Source: Planomonospora sp. ID67723
GTDB taxonomy: Bacteria > Actinomycetota > Actinomycetes > Streptosporangiales > Streptosporangiaceae
DNA length: 64,000 nt
Direction of reading: 5' to 3'
Assembly: GCF_015711605.1 (NCBI RefSeq)
Contig: NZ_JABTEZ010000003.1
Coordinates: 682,001 to 746,000, forward strand
Below the pieces are notes generated by a model. It was not told the DNA's origin, did no database searches, and saw only the letters and a program-made list of their open reading frames with translations. This document shows, in pieces, positions 50,127-58,749 of this stretch (position 1 is the first letter of the stretch; every line of letters starts with the position of its first letter). The position numbers were made by a program, and so were the translations under genes.

Positions 50127-50213
50127 CGAACGGCGTTCGTCATCTACGAACACCGTTGTATTGGCGAACGCTGTTCGTGTCAAGTACGGCGTTCGTCCCC
50201 GGTACGGCGTTCG
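50127..50213. promoter_or_regulatory. Five-site TetR operator array
   Basis: Five 13-bp sites are centred at 50133 (CGAACGGCGTTCG, perfect), 50153 (CGAACACCGTTGT), 50171 (CGAACGCTGTTCG), 50189 (AGTACGGCGTTCG) and 50207 (GGTACGGCGTTCG). Spacings are 20, 18, 18 and 18 bp. They lie between the MFS and TetR genes and extend to the expected -35 of tetR, so both genes are probably repressed from here. Confidence 0.75.
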
Positions 50214-50234
50214 CGGGCAGAATTTCGGGCGGTA

Positions 50235-50246
50235 TACCATCCCCGC
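50235..50246 (+). promoter_or_regulatory. Leaderless-type -10 element for the TetR gene
   Basis: TACCAT (50235-50240) is followed by 6 nt and ATG 50247. Confidence 0.5.
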
Positions 50247-50984
50247 ATGACCGAGATCCCCTCTCCGCCGTGGCGCAAGGCCCGCAGACCCAGTGCTCCG
50301 AGAACCGTCCTGAGCAGGGATCTCATCGTCTCCACCGGCCTGCGGATCCTCGACGCCGAGGGGCTGGACGCGCTGAGCATGCGCCGGGTCGCCCAGGAGC
50401 TCGGCACCGGTCCCGCCTCCCTCTACGCCCACGTGGCGAACAAGGAGGAGCTGCTCGACCTGGTCTACGATCAGGTCCTGGGTGAGATCCAGGTGCCCGA
50501 GCCCGAGCCCGGGCGCTGGCTGGAGCAGCTCAGGGAGCTGGTCCTGGACGCGACCCGGGTGTTCGGCGCGCACGCCGACATCGCCAGAGTGGGCCTCGCC
50601 AACATCCCCACCACGCCCAACGCGCTGCGCATCGCCGAGGGCCAGCTCGCCATCATGATCGCGGGCGGGGTGCCGCCGAAGACCGCCTCCCTGATGGTCG
50701 ACCGGCTCGGCCTGTACGTCTGCGCCGACGCCTTCGAGAGCTCGCTCTACATGAACCGGCAGCGGACCAGCGGCAAGGACGTGGAGAGCTTCCTGGAAGA
50801 GACATTCGGGCAGATCGGGGCCTTCTATCGCGCTCTGCCCGCCGACCGCTTCCCCACCCTCGTCGCGCACGTGGACGACCTGGTGGCCGCGGACGACCGG
50901 GAACGGTTCGAGTTCGGCCTCGACCTCATGTTGCGCGGCCTGGCGTCCTATGCGGCCGAGGCGGGTCCTACGTCCAAGGGCTGA
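50247..50984 (+). CDS. TetR-family regulator of the divergent MFS exporter
   Basis: A 245-residue regulator. The HTH is at about residues 20-65 (LSRDLIVSTGLRILDAEGLD, MRRVAQELGTGPASLYAHV), followed by a TetR C-terminal ligand domain. ATG 50247 is chosen because of the hexamer directly upstream; longer frames from 50055 lack a ribosome site and run through the operator array. It probably represses itself and the exporter at 48580-50037. The MFS gene on the other side starts 48 nt after its stop. Confidence 0.9.
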   Translation: MTEIPSPPWRKARRPSAPRTVLSRDLIVSTGLRILDAEGLDALSMRRVAQELGTGPASLYAHVANKEELLDLVYDQVLGEIQVPEPEPGRWLEQLRELVLDATRVFGAHADIARVGLANIPTTPNALRIAEGQLAIMIAGGVPPKTASLMVDRLGLYVCADAFESSLYMNRQRTSGKDVESFLEETFGQIGAFYRALPADRFPTLVAHVDDLVAADDRERFEFGLDLMLRGLASYAAEAGPTSKG

Positions 50985-51019
50985 TCACCGGACCGATGCG
51001 CCCGCCGGGGCGGCGGGCG

Positions 51020-51031
51020 TACGGTCCGGTC
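51020..51031 (+). promoter_or_regulatory. Leaderless-type -10 element for the second MFS gene
   Basis: TACGGT (51020-51025) is followed by 6 nt and ATG 51032, so this gene can be transcribed apart from tetR. Confidence 0.5.
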
Positions 51032-52429
51032 ATGACGACGACGGTTGTGGAAGTCCCCGCGGGGATATTCGTCCGGCGCCACCGCGCGCTGACGGTCGGC
51101 ATGGTCGCTCTGATCGTGCTGGTGGCCTTCGAGGCGCTGGCGGTCGCGACCGCGATGCCGGAGGTGGGACGGGCGCTCGACGGGCTGGGCCTGTACGCGC
51201 TCGCCTTCAGCGGGGCGATGGCCGCCGGGATGATCGCGACCGTGCTGGGCGGGCGGTGGGGCGACCTGCGGGGGCCGGTCGCCCCCCTCTGGGCGGGTGT
51301 GGCCGCCTTCACCGCGGGACTCGCGGTCAGCGGGACCGCGTCCACCATGGACGTGTTCGTCCTGGGCAGGTTCGTGCAGGGCTTCGGTGGAGGGATGTTC
51401 CAGGTCGCGCTGTACGTGCTGGTCTCGCGCGTCTATCCGGCGAACCTGCATCCCAAGGTGTTCGCGGCCCTTGCGGCGGCCTGGGTGGTCCCGTCCATGG
51501 TCGGCCCGCTGATCGCCGGTCTCGTGGTGGAGTACCTCGGCTGGCGCTGGGTCTTCCTGGGCGTGCCGCTGCTGATGGCGCCGGCCGCCCTGCTGTTCTG
51601 GCGCGGGCTCGCCTCCGCGGCCGGCGGGCTCGCCTCCGCCGCGGGCGAACTCGCCTCCGCTCCCGCCGGCGGCCGTGCGGAGGACCGCGCCCCGATCGCC
51701 AGGAGGCTCGGCTGGGCGATGCTGACCGCCACCGGCGCGGCGCTCACGCAGTACGGGGCGCAGTACGGCGGTGCCGTCCGCGGTGCCGGGATCGCCCTGC
51801 TGGCGGCGGGCCTGGCCCTGCTGGCCCTGTCCCTGCCCCGGCTGCTGCCGCCCGGCACCCTGCGCGCCGGGCGCGGCCTGCCCTCGGTGATCGCGCTGCG
51901 CGGGATCGTGGCCGGCACGGTCTTCGGCGGCGAGGTGTACCTGCCCCTGATGCTCCACGAGGAGCGCGGGCTCTCGCTCACCCAGGCCGGGGCGGTTCTC
52001 ACCGGTGGCGCGCTGGCGTGGTCGCTGGCCTCGTGGATCGTCGGGCGGAAGGCCTACGACCGGACCCTGATCCTGCGCACCGGCCCGCTGATGATCGCCG
52101 CGGGCCTGCTGCTGATGGCCCTGACCGTGTTCACCGCCGTCCCCGTGGCGCTGGCCTTCGCCGGCGAGGCCGTCGCCGGGTTCGGCATCGGAATCGTGTA
52201 CCCGACGCTGTCGGTGCTCGTCCTGGAGCTGTCCGCGCCCGGCAGGGAGGGGGAGAACAGCGCCTCGATGGGAGTGGGGGAGGGGGTCTTCACGGTGATG
52301 ACGGTCGCCGCCGTGGGCGCGATCGTCGCGGGGCTGGGCGCCTCCGGCCCGGTCTACCTGGCCTGCTTCGCGCTGACCGCGCTGGTGGCGGTCACGGGCG
52401 CGCTGGTGGCGGGACGGGTGAAGGGCTGA
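51032..52429 (+). CDS. MFS exporter
   Basis: A 465-residue transporter with about twelve to fourteen helices. Motif A is LGGRWGDLRGPVAP, with GRFVQGFGGGMFQVALYVLV in helix 4 and EYLGWRWVFLGVPL after helix 6. A Gly/Leu/Ala/Ser repeat forms the central cytoplasmic loop (about residues 190-210). ATG 51032 is chosen from the promoter hexamer; an in-frame start at 50996 adds 12 unconserved residues. The substrate is unknown. It could be regulated with tetR by read-through. Confidence 0.87.
   Translation: MTTTVVEVPAGIFVRRHRALTVGMVALIVLVAFEALAVATAMPEVGRALDGLGLYALAFSGAMAAGMIATVLGGRWGDLRGPVAPLWAGVAAFTAGLAVSGTASTMDVFVLGRFVQGFGGGMFQVALYVLVSRVYPANLHPKVFAALAAAWVVPSMVGPLIAGLVVEYLGWRWVFLGVPLLMAPAALLFWRGLASAAGGLASAAGELASAPAGGRAEDRAPIARRLGWAMLTATGAALTQYGAQYGGAVRGAGIALLAAGLALLALSLPRLLPPGTLRAGRGLPSVIALRGIVAGTVFGGEVYLPLMLHEERGLSLTQAGAVLTGGALAWSLASWIVGRKAYDRTLILRTGPLMIAAGLLLMALTVFTAVPVALAFAGEAVAGFGIGIVYPTLSVLVLELSAPGREGENSASMGVGEGVFTVMTVAAVGAIVAGLGASGPVYLACFALTALVAVTGALVAGRVKG
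51605..51661 (+). repeat. 21-bp tandem repeat in the MFS loop
   Basis: Two 21-bp copies (51605-51625 and 51626-51646) and a partial third encode GLASAAG-type repeats in the loop between the two transporter halves. Confidence 0.8.
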
Positions 52430-52563
52430 CCTGCGCTCCCCTCCGGCCGTGGCACCATGGGGGAAGCACTGCACCCCTCAGCGTGTTCAAAGGTGGGTCC
52501 CGCCCTCCGCATGAATGCCGGCGCGGGACGCCTGCCGGGGGTGACGGAGATCAAGGGGAGTTC

Positions 52564-53577
52564 ATGCCGCGTGTGTGCGGGCTCGAGGTGTTCCGGCTGG
52601 TCCTGCCGTACGGCAGGCGGCCGGAGAGCATCCTCGTCAGGCTTACCGACTACGGGGGCATGACCGGCTGGGGTGAGGTCGTCGACCCCGACCCCAAGGC
52701 GTGGTCGATCCTGCAGGAGCGGCTCGCCCAGGCGCTGGTCGGCGTCGACTGGGAGCACCCCGACGAACTGGGCGTCGTCCCCGGCGGCCCGGCCGCCGAC
52801 ATGGCCTGCTGGGATCTGTGGGCCCGGATGCGGGGCGTCCCGCTCGCCCACGCCCTCGGCGGCAGCCGCACCTCGCTGATGGCCACCGTGCGCATCGGCG
52901 CCGAGCGCAACCTGGACAGCCTGGTCGCACGGGTGAACCGGCATGTCTGCGCCGGATACGCGCACGTCACCATGGACGTGCACCCCGGCTGGGACGTCGA
53001 GCCGCTGCGCGCCGTCCGCATGGCCTACCCGGCGCTCGGCATCGGCCTGGACGCCCGCGGCGCCTACACCGACATCGACGCCCTGGAAGCGCTGGACGCC
53101 TACGCCCCCTCCGCCATCGAACGTCCCTTCACCGGCCCCGGCGGTCTCGCCGACCACGCCGACCTGCAAGAACGCGTCGCCGCGCCGGTCCTGCTCGAGG
53201 TGGCGTCGGTGGCGGAGCTGGACGAGGCGATCGCCGCGGGCGCGGGTCGCGCGCTGCTGCTCCGCCCGGCCGTGCTGGGCTCCCTGCGCGAGGTTCGGCG
53301 GGCGCACGACAGCGCCGTGGCGGCGGGCTGGGAGATCGCCTGTGCCGGGGGCCAGGGCACCGGCCTGGCCAGGGCGGCCACCGTCGCCGCCGCCAGCCTG
53401 CCCGGCTGCACCCTCCCGTGCGACGTGGCCGAACCGCCGCGCAGCGCCCAGATCGTCGACCCGCCGGTCGGCGCCACCGGCGGCGTCGTGGCGGTCCCGC
53501 TCACCCAGCCCGGTCTCGGCCACGGCATCGACGAGGAGCGGGTCCGCCGGCTCGCCAAGGACTCCTACCGGGCGTGA
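52564..53577 (+). CDS. Enolase-superfamily (OSBS/N-acylamino acid racemase-like) protein lacking catalytic lysines
   Basis: A 337-residue protein with the muconate-lactonizing enolase fold, closest to o-succinylbenzoate synthase/N-acylamino acid racemase. Metal ligands Asp163 (GLDARGAY) and Glu186 (AIERPF) are kept, and Glu212 (LLEVAS) stands where Asp is usual. The KxK motif before HPGWD is replaced by Thr136-Met-Asp138, and the second catalytic Lys by Arg234 (LLLRPAVLG). It is therefore unlikely to be a normal racemase or OSBS. ATG 52564 has AAGGGGAG about 4 nt upstream. No menaquinone genes are nearby. Confidence 0.82.
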   Translation: MPRVCGLEVFRLVLPYGRRPESILVRLTDYGGMTGWGEVVDPDPKAWSILQERLAQALVGVDWEHPDELGVVPGGPAADMACWDLWARMRGVPLAHALGGSRTSLMATVRIGAERNLDSLVARVNRHVCAGYAHVTMDVHPGWDVEPLRAVRMAYPALGIGLDARGAYTDIDALEALDAYAPSAIERPFTGPGGLADHADLQERVAAPVLLEVASVAELDEAIAAGAGRALLLRPAVLGSLREVRRAHDSAVAAGWEIACAGGQGTGLARAATVAAASLPGCTLPCDVAEPPRSAQIVDPPVGATGGVVAVPLTQPGLGHGIDEERVRRLAKDSYRA

Positions 53578-53596
53578 CCGGGGCGGATGGGCCGGG

Positions 53597-55024
53597 TCAG
53601 CCGCAGCCCTCGGTGATCTCCTTGGGCGCGGCGGGGTTGGACCTGCCCTTCACCGCGGCCTGGGCGGTCACGGCCGCGGACGGGGCGGCCGCCGGAGTGG
53701 AGGCCACCTGCGAGGGGGCGATGACCGAGGCGCGGATGGCCCTGGCGGTGACGCTGCGGATCTTCGCCCAGTCGGGGTAGCCGGTGTTGATCAAGGGGGG
53801 TACGAACTGCACGCTGGTCACCCTGGCGCTCTTCACCTTCAGCGCCAGCGGGACCAGGTGCTCCAGCATCGGGCGCGGGATGTCGGTGCTGACGAGCTCC
53901 TTGGTCGCCAGCGCGACCCGGTTGAACCGGGAGAGCACGGTCGCCGGATCGGTCTGCTGGAGCAGGGCGCCCAGGACGCAGCGCTGGCGGCCCATCCGGG
54001 TGTAGTCGTCGCTGTTGGTGCGCGAGCGGGCGAACCACATGGCGTCGGCGCCGCCCAGCTTGCGGGTGCCCGCCTTGACCAGACCCTCATTGTACTTTCC
54101 GAAGATCACGTCCTGTGGCACGGTCACCGTCACGCCGCCGATGGCGTCGATGAGGCGGGCGAAGCCCCACATGTTCACCAGGGCATACCAGTCGATCTTC
54201 AGTCCGAGGGTGTATCCGACGGTGTCGACCAGGACCCGGGCGCCCTGTCCGTGCCTGCCGCCGAAGATCTCCGGGTGGGCGTCGACGTACTCCCAGACCC
54301 CGAACAGCAGGTCGTCGCGGCCGCCGCCCGGGCCCAACGGAAGCCGGAAGCCGTCGGGGAAGCGCCTGGCCATCGGGGTGCCCGGCGGGAACCGTACGTT
54401 CTCCAGGTTGCGGGGCAGGCTGAGCAGGACGGTGTTGCCGGTCCTGACGTCGATGCTGGCCACGTTGATGCTGTCGGTGCGCACCCCGGGCCGGTGTTCG
54501 TCGGCGTCGCCGCCGAGCAGCAGGATGTTCACCCGGCTCCGCCCCGCCCACGGGTCCTGCTCGCGTTCGGCGGGAAGCGGCGTGGCCGGGGCGGTGAAGA
54601 CGTCCTCCAGGGTGGTCTGGGAGACCGCGGCGTACTGCCCGACCAGTCCGAACGGCAGCAGCACGGCCACCGCGAGCATGCCCGCGAAGGTCCCGGTGGC
54701 GGCCTGCCCGGCGGGGGGCAGCGTGCGGGGGTTCAGCACCGTGAAGGAGTGCACGATCAGCGAGAACCAGGCGGCGCCGAGCGTGAGGGAGCCGATGGTG
54801 ACGGCGGTCAGCCAGGAGGCCACCAGCCGCCCGGCGAGCTCGGCCAGGTCGGAGGTGAGGCCCACCCAGAGCAGGACGAGCAGGATCACGGTGTGGACCG
54901 AGAGCAGCGCCAGCCCGGTACGACGCCAGCCCGCCCGCAGGTGGGCGGCTCCGGGCGCGACGGCCGACAGGGCCGTCCATCCGATGACCGCACCGACTCC
55001 CGGTGGCTTTGACGTGTTACGCAC
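53597..55024 (-). CDS. LytR-CpsA-Psr (LCP) family protein
   Basis: A 475-residue membrane protein that would attach polymers (teichoic acid, arabinogalactan or capsule) to peptidoglycan. Three to four helices occupy the first 135 residues, then the outside LCP domain: INILLLGGD-type strand (NILLLGGDADEHRPG), VRTDSINVASID, TVLLSLPRNL, and NSDDYTRMGRQRCVL with the Arg residues that hold the pyrophosphate. Its several N-terminal helices are more than the usual single one. GTG 55024 follows GGGGAAAA. The C terminus is Ala/Thr-rich with a terminal Cys. Confidence 0.9.
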   Translation of the reverse strand: MRNTSKPPGVGAVIGWTALSAVAPGAAHLRAGWRRTGLALLSVHTVILLVLLWVGLTSDLAELAGRLVASWLTAVTIGSLTLGAAWFSLIVHSFTVLNPRTLPPAGQAATGTFAGMLAVAVLLPFGLVGQYAAVSQTTLEDVFTAPATPLPAEREQDPWAGRSRVNILLLGGDADEHRPGVRTDSINVASIDVRTGNTVLLSLPRNLENVRFPPGTPMARRFPDGFRLPLGPGGGRDDLLFGVWEYVDAHPEIFGGRHGQGARVLVDTVGYTLGLKIDWYALVNMWGFARLIDAIGGVTVTVPQDVIFGKYNEGLVKAGTRKLGGADAMWFARSRTNSDDYTRMGRQRCVLGALLQQTDPATVLSRFNRVALATKELVSTDIPRPMLEHLVPLALKVKSARVTSVQFVPPLINTGYPDWAKIRSVTARAIRASVIAPSQVASTPAAAPSAAVTAQAAVKGRSNPAAPKEITEGCG

Positions 55025-55174
55025 CTTTTCCCCGTTTCCCCACGCTTGCGAGCCTTCATACCCACTCGTGCGCTACAGAGGGTGATGGTATGTCGATCGT
55101 TCGGACAGGGAAGCGACATGTGAGTGAACAGCTCAGAAAACCATCCTGGGTGGTCCCGGTTCATCGGACTGGAA

Positions 55175-55187
55175 TAAGATTCGGTTC
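55175..55187 (+). promoter_or_regulatory. Leaderless-type -10 element for the enoyl-CoA hydratase gene
   Basis: TAAGAT (55175-55180) is followed by 7 nt and ATG 55188, with no ribosome-binding site. Confidence 0.55.
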
Positions 55188-56069
55188 ATGTCTTTCGCGG
55201 AGATCGAATACGGCGTGGCCGACGGCGTCGCCACCATCACGCTCAACCGGCCCGAGCGCCTCAACGCCTTCACCTATGTGATGCGTGCCGAGCTGATCGA
55301 GGCGTTCGACCTCGCCGACGCCGACGACGACGTCCGAGTGGTGATCGTCACCGGACAGGGGCGCGCCTTCTGCGCCGGGGCCGATCTCGGCGGCGGCGGC
55401 GACACCTTCAACCACCGCAGGTCCGAGGAGATGTTCGGCGGACGGGAGACCGTCGACGGCTCCCCCCGCGACGGCGGGGGCACGGTCGTACTCCGCATCG
55501 CCCGCTCTCTCAAGCCGGTCATCGGCGCGATCAACGGCCCGGCCGTCGGCGTGGGGGTCACCATGACGCTCCCGATGGACATCAGGCTCGCCTCCGACAC
55601 CGCCAAGTTCGGCTTCGTCTTCTCCCGGCGCGGCATCGTCACCGAGGCCGCCTCCAGCTGGTTCCTGCCCCGGATCGTCGGCATCTCCCAGGCGATGGAG
55701 TGGGCTGCGACCGGCCGGGTCTTCCCGGCCTCCGAGGCCCTCGACGGCCGCCTGGTCTCCAGGGTCCTCGCCCCCGAGGACCTGCTCCCGGCCGCCCGCG
55801 CGCTGGCCCGAGAGATCGCCGACAACACCTCCGCCGTCTCGGTCGCCGCGATCCGCCGGCTCATGTGGTCCGGCCTGTCGGCCGCCTCCCCGTGGGAGGC
55901 CCACCGCGCCGACTCCATGCTGATGCACGCGCTCGGCGCCGCCCCCGACGCCGCCGAAGGCGTCACCTCGTTCCTGGAGAAGCGCCCGGCCAACTTCCCC
56001 ATGAAAGTCAGCCAGGACCTCCCCGAGGCGGTCCCGATGTGGCCGGTCAACCCCTACGAACTACCCTGA
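55188..56069 (+). CDS. Enoyl-CoA hydratase/isomerase-family protein
   Basis: A 293-residue crotonase-fold protein. The CoA-binding ITLNRPERLNAF and the oxyanion elements GRAFCAGADLGGGG and AINGPAVGVGVTMTL are in place. The catalytic acid position lies in FSRRGIVTEAASSWFL, where Glu is present. The C-terminal helices extend past the usual 260 residues. It probably acts in beta-oxidation or related acyl-CoA metabolism. The start is fixed by the promoter hexamer. The hydrolase gene follows after 5 nt. Confidence 0.92.
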   Translation: MSFAEIEYGVADGVATITLNRPERLNAFTYVMRAELIEAFDLADADDDVRVVIVTGQGRAFCAGADLGGGGDTFNHRRSEEMFGGRETVDGSPRDGGGTVVLRIARSLKPVIGAINGPAVGVGVTMTLPMDIRLASDTAKFGFVFSRRGIVTEAASSWFLPRIVGISQAMEWAATGRVFPASEALDGRLVSRVLAPEDLLPAARALAREIADNTSAVSVAAIRRLMWSGLSAASPWEAHRADSMLMHALGAAPDAAEGVTSFLEKRPANFPMKVSQDLPEAVPMWPVNPYELP

Positions 56070-56074
56070 GGCCT

Positions 56075-57016
56075 ATGTCCGACGTTCTCGGTCCCGACTA
56101 CGAGCTCACGGTCCTGCCCATGGCCGACGACTACGAGGGGAAGGTCGTCGCCTCCCTCGTACGGCGCCGCGCCTCCGCGCCGGCGACCGGCAGGGCCGTA
56201 CTCTACGTGCACGGATTCACCGACTATTTCTTCCAGACCCACCTGGCCGATCACTTCGCCGCCCAGGGGACCGACTTCTACGGCCTCGACCTGCGCAAGT
56301 ACGGCCGGTCGCTGCTGCCGCACCAGACCCGCGGGTTCGTGCGCAGCGTGACCGAGTACTTCCCGGAGATCGACGAGGCGATCCGGGTCATCCGGGAGGA
56401 GCACGGCCACGACACGGTCATCCTCAACGCCCACTCCACCGGCGGCCTCATCGCCGCCCTCTGGGCCGACCGGGTCCGGGGCCGGGGCCTCGTGCAGAAC
56501 CTGGTGCTCAACAGCCCCTTCTTCGACCTCAACGTCTCCGCCGGACTGCGGCTCGCCGCCGACCTCCTGCACGGCCCGCTCTCCCGGCTGCCCCCGCGCG
56601 CCGTCCTGCCCCTGGGCCTGTCCACCGCGTACGGCACCAGCCTGCACCGTGAGCACTACGGCGAGTGGGACTTCGACCTGGAGTGGAAGCCGGTCGGCGG
56701 CTTCCCGGTGCACGCGGCCTGGCTGGCCGCCGTCCGACGCGCCCAGCGGCGCCTGCACGGCGGTCTGCGGGTCGACGTGCCCGTGCTGGTGCTCTGCGCG
56801 GAGAAGGGCCTGCAACTGCGCGACTTCGCCCCCGAGGCGCAGAGCGCCGACACCGTGCTCAACCCCGAGCAGATCGCCCGCTGGTCGACCAGGATCGGCG
56901 GGCACGTCACGTGCGTCCGGGTGCCCGGCGGCATGCACGACCTGGTGCTCTCACCCGAGCCCGCGCGCAAGCAGGTCTTCGCCGAGATGGACCGCTGGCT
57001 GAACTGCTACCTGTGA
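56075..57016 (+). CDS. Alpha/beta hydrolase (lysophospholipase/S33-like)
   Basis: A 313-residue cytoplasmic hydrolase. VLYVHGFTDYFFQTHLA is the strand 3/oxyanion region, ILNAHSTGGLI holds the catalytic Ser (HSTGG in the GxSxG position), and GGMHDLVLS holds the His; Asp is probably in VLVLCAEKG or nearby. It resembles monoacylglycerol lipase-like S33 proteins. ATG 56075 is 5 nt after the hydratase stop, with a GAGG at short distance. TACCCT 7 nt upstream may add an internal leaderless promoter. Confidence 0.87.
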   Translation: MSDVLGPDYELTVLPMADDYEGKVVASLVRRRASAPATGRAVLYVHGFTDYFFQTHLADHFAAQGTDFYGLDLRKYGRSLLPHQTRGFVRSVTEYFPEIDEAIRVIREEHGHDTVILNAHSTGGLIAALWADRVRGRGLVQNLVLNSPFFDLNVSAGLRLAADLLHGPLSRLPPRAVLPLGLSTAYGTSLHREHYGEWDFDLEWKPVGGFPVHAAWLAAVRRAQRRLHGGLRVDVPVLVLCAEKGLQLRDFAPEAQSADTVLNPEQIARWSTRIGGHVTCVRVPGGMHDLVLSPEPARKQVFAEMDRWLNCYL

Positions 57017-57039
57017 GCCCGCTTCCGGGAGCGGCCCGA

Positions 57040-57073
57040 GACGGACCCCGGCCCGGGCCCGCGCGGGTCCGTC
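57040..57073. terminator. Hairpin between convergent hydrolase genes
   Basis: Arms 57040-57048 and 57065-57073 form a perfect 9-bp stem, with the right arm touching the stop codon of the minus-strand gene. Confidence 0.55.
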
Positions 57074-58562
57074 ACCAGGGGAAGGCGAACAGGCCGTAGT
57101 AGGCCGCGGCGACGAGCAGCAGACCGGTGCTGCCGAGCACCCCGGCGATCGCGACGTACTGCGGGCGGCTGGGCTGCCAGCCCTCCCGGAACGCGGAGAC
57201 GACCGCGGCGGTGGCCGTGACCTCCTGAACGAGCATCAGCACGGCCAGAACCCTGATCACCAGCCAGCCGGCGAGCACCGCCGGCCAGGCTCCCGCCTGG
57301 TTCACCGAGAACAGCACCAGCAGCATGATGAAGGCGAGCACCGAGACCAGCAGCCCCAGCCCGGTCCAGGCCATCCGGCGGAACCGCAGCCGGACGGGCG
57401 GCCAGAGGCGGGCGTTGGCCTCACCGGGCAGGTGCCGGCCGCGCAGCCGTACCACCATCGCGGCCACCGGGCCGGCCACGTAGCCGACCGCGGCCAGGCA
57501 GAGCGTGAGCCCGAGAACCGCGCCCCCGGCGTACCACGGGGCGGCGGGGACCTCGCTGGCCTCGAAGCGCTGGACCGGGGTGGCGCCCGCGATCGGCACC
57601 GAGGGCGTGGCCGTGCCCGGCAGGCCGGCGACCCAGTTGGCCAGCGTCTCGAGGTATCCGGGGGCGAACGGCCCGCCGTGCAGGCGCATGCCGTGGTCGG
57701 CCCCGTCGAGGTAGCGGATCGTGTAGGAGCGGTTGCCGCCCGCGGCGAGCGCCCGGGTGAGCGCCTGGCTGCTCTCCACGAACGGGATCGACGGGTCGCG
57801 CGTGCCGTACAGGGCCAGGACCGGCTGACGCGTCCCGCGCAGCGCGGGCTCGGCGTCGTGGCGCAGGAAGTCCATGTCGACGGCGCCCATCGCCCGGATG
57901 AGCAGCTCGCGTACCCCGGCCGGGGCGCGCAGCCGGTCCAGCTGCTCGCCCAGCGCCCAGGTGACCTGCCGCATGGGGGAGACGTTCGGCGCGGAGACCA
58001 GCACGGCGAAGGAGACGTCCTCGCTCCTGGCCGCGGCGATCGGGACCACCCAGCTCCCCTCGCTGACCCCCCAGAGCCCGGTGCGTGCCGGATCGACGTC
58101 GGGACGTCTGCGCAACTCGGCCAGGACCCGCAGCGCGTCGTCGGCCAGCAGGCCGAAGTCGCGCCGGCGGAAGTCGTAGCCCACGGTCCGCTTGTCGTAG
58201 ACGAGCGTGACGATGCCGGCCCTGGCCAGCCACTCGGCCTGGGTGGTGAACTCGTCGCGCACACCGGGACCCGCCCCCTGCACGAAGACCAGCGCGGGAT
58301 GCCTGCCGGGGGCGAGCGGGGCGCGGACCGTCGCCCCCAGGGTGGTGCCCCTGACCCGGACGGTGATGTCGCGCGTGCTGATCCGCCCGGTCGCGGCGAC
58401 GGGCCCGGCCTCGGCCGGGGGCTGAGGGGGCAGGGTCCGGAAGACAGGGTCCGCCCTGAGCGGCGACGGGTCGAACGGCGGGGGCAGGGTGTAGCCGAGC
58501 GTCGCGAGAGCCACCATGATCAAACCGGCGGCCACGCTCAACCCGCCACGGCCCGTCCACAT
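57072..58562 (-). CDS. Exported alpha/beta hydrolase with C-terminal membrane helices
   Basis: A 496-residue protein. An N-terminal signal-like helix (LSVAAGLIMVALATLGYTL) is followed by an alpha/beta hydrolase domain outside the membrane (about residues 70-320): FVQGAGPGVRDEF, TLVYDKRTVGYD, GLWGVSEGSWVVPIAA (Ser in GVSEG), DPSIPFVES (Asp) and GADHGMRLH (His). About four membrane helices follow from residue 345. That fusion suggests a membrane-bound esterase or peptidase-like enzyme. ATG 58562 has GGGGAG about 9 nt upstream. Confidence 0.85.
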   Translation of the reverse strand: MWTGRGGLSVAAGLIMVALATLGYTLPPPFDPSPLRADPVFRTLPPQPPAEAGPVAATGRISTRDITVRVRGTTLGATVRAPLAPGRHPALVFVQGAGPGVRDEFTTQAEWLARAGIVTLVYDKRTVGYDFRRRDFGLLADDALRVLAELRRRPDVDPARTGLWGVSEGSWVVPIAAARSEDVSFAVLVSAPNVSPMRQVTWALGEQLDRLRAPAGVRELLIRAMGAVDMDFLRHDAEPALRGTRQPVLALYGTRDPSIPFVESSQALTRALAAGGNRSYTIRYLDGADHGMRLHGGPFAPGYLETLANWVAGLPGTATPSVPIAGATPVQRFEASEVPAAPWYAGGAVLGLTLCLAAVGYVAGPVAAMVVRLRGRHLPGEANARLWPPVRLRFRRMAWTGLGLLVSVLAFIMLLVLFSVNQAGAWPAVLAGWLVIRVLAVLMLVQEVTATAAVVSAFREGWQPSRPQYVAIAGVLGSTGLLLVAAAYYGLFAFPW

Positions 58563-58736
58563 GCCGATCCGCTCCCCGATCGCCGTTCTGCCCGGTGCCG
58601 GTCATCCGTCCGAATCGTTTTCGCCAACCCTCTTTAGATCTTCAAGCCTACTCGGGGCAGGCGTTTTCCGGCATTCCGATATGACGCGGGCGAGAGCGGA
58701 GTGGTGAGAGTGGCAGCACTTGTCGCTGATGACTGT

Positions 58737-58749
58737 TAGCTTCAGGCGG
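58737..58749 (+). promoter_or_regulatory. Leaderless-type -10 element for sbcD
   Basis: TAGCTT (58737-58742) is followed by 7 nt and ATG 58750. Confidence 0.5.

Noticed and set aside
50127-50213. CRISPR-like reading of the repeated sites near 50130-50213
   Set aside because: Units are 13-bp dyads at 18-20 bp spacing beside a TetR gene, without spacers of CRISPR size or cas genes; they fit operators.
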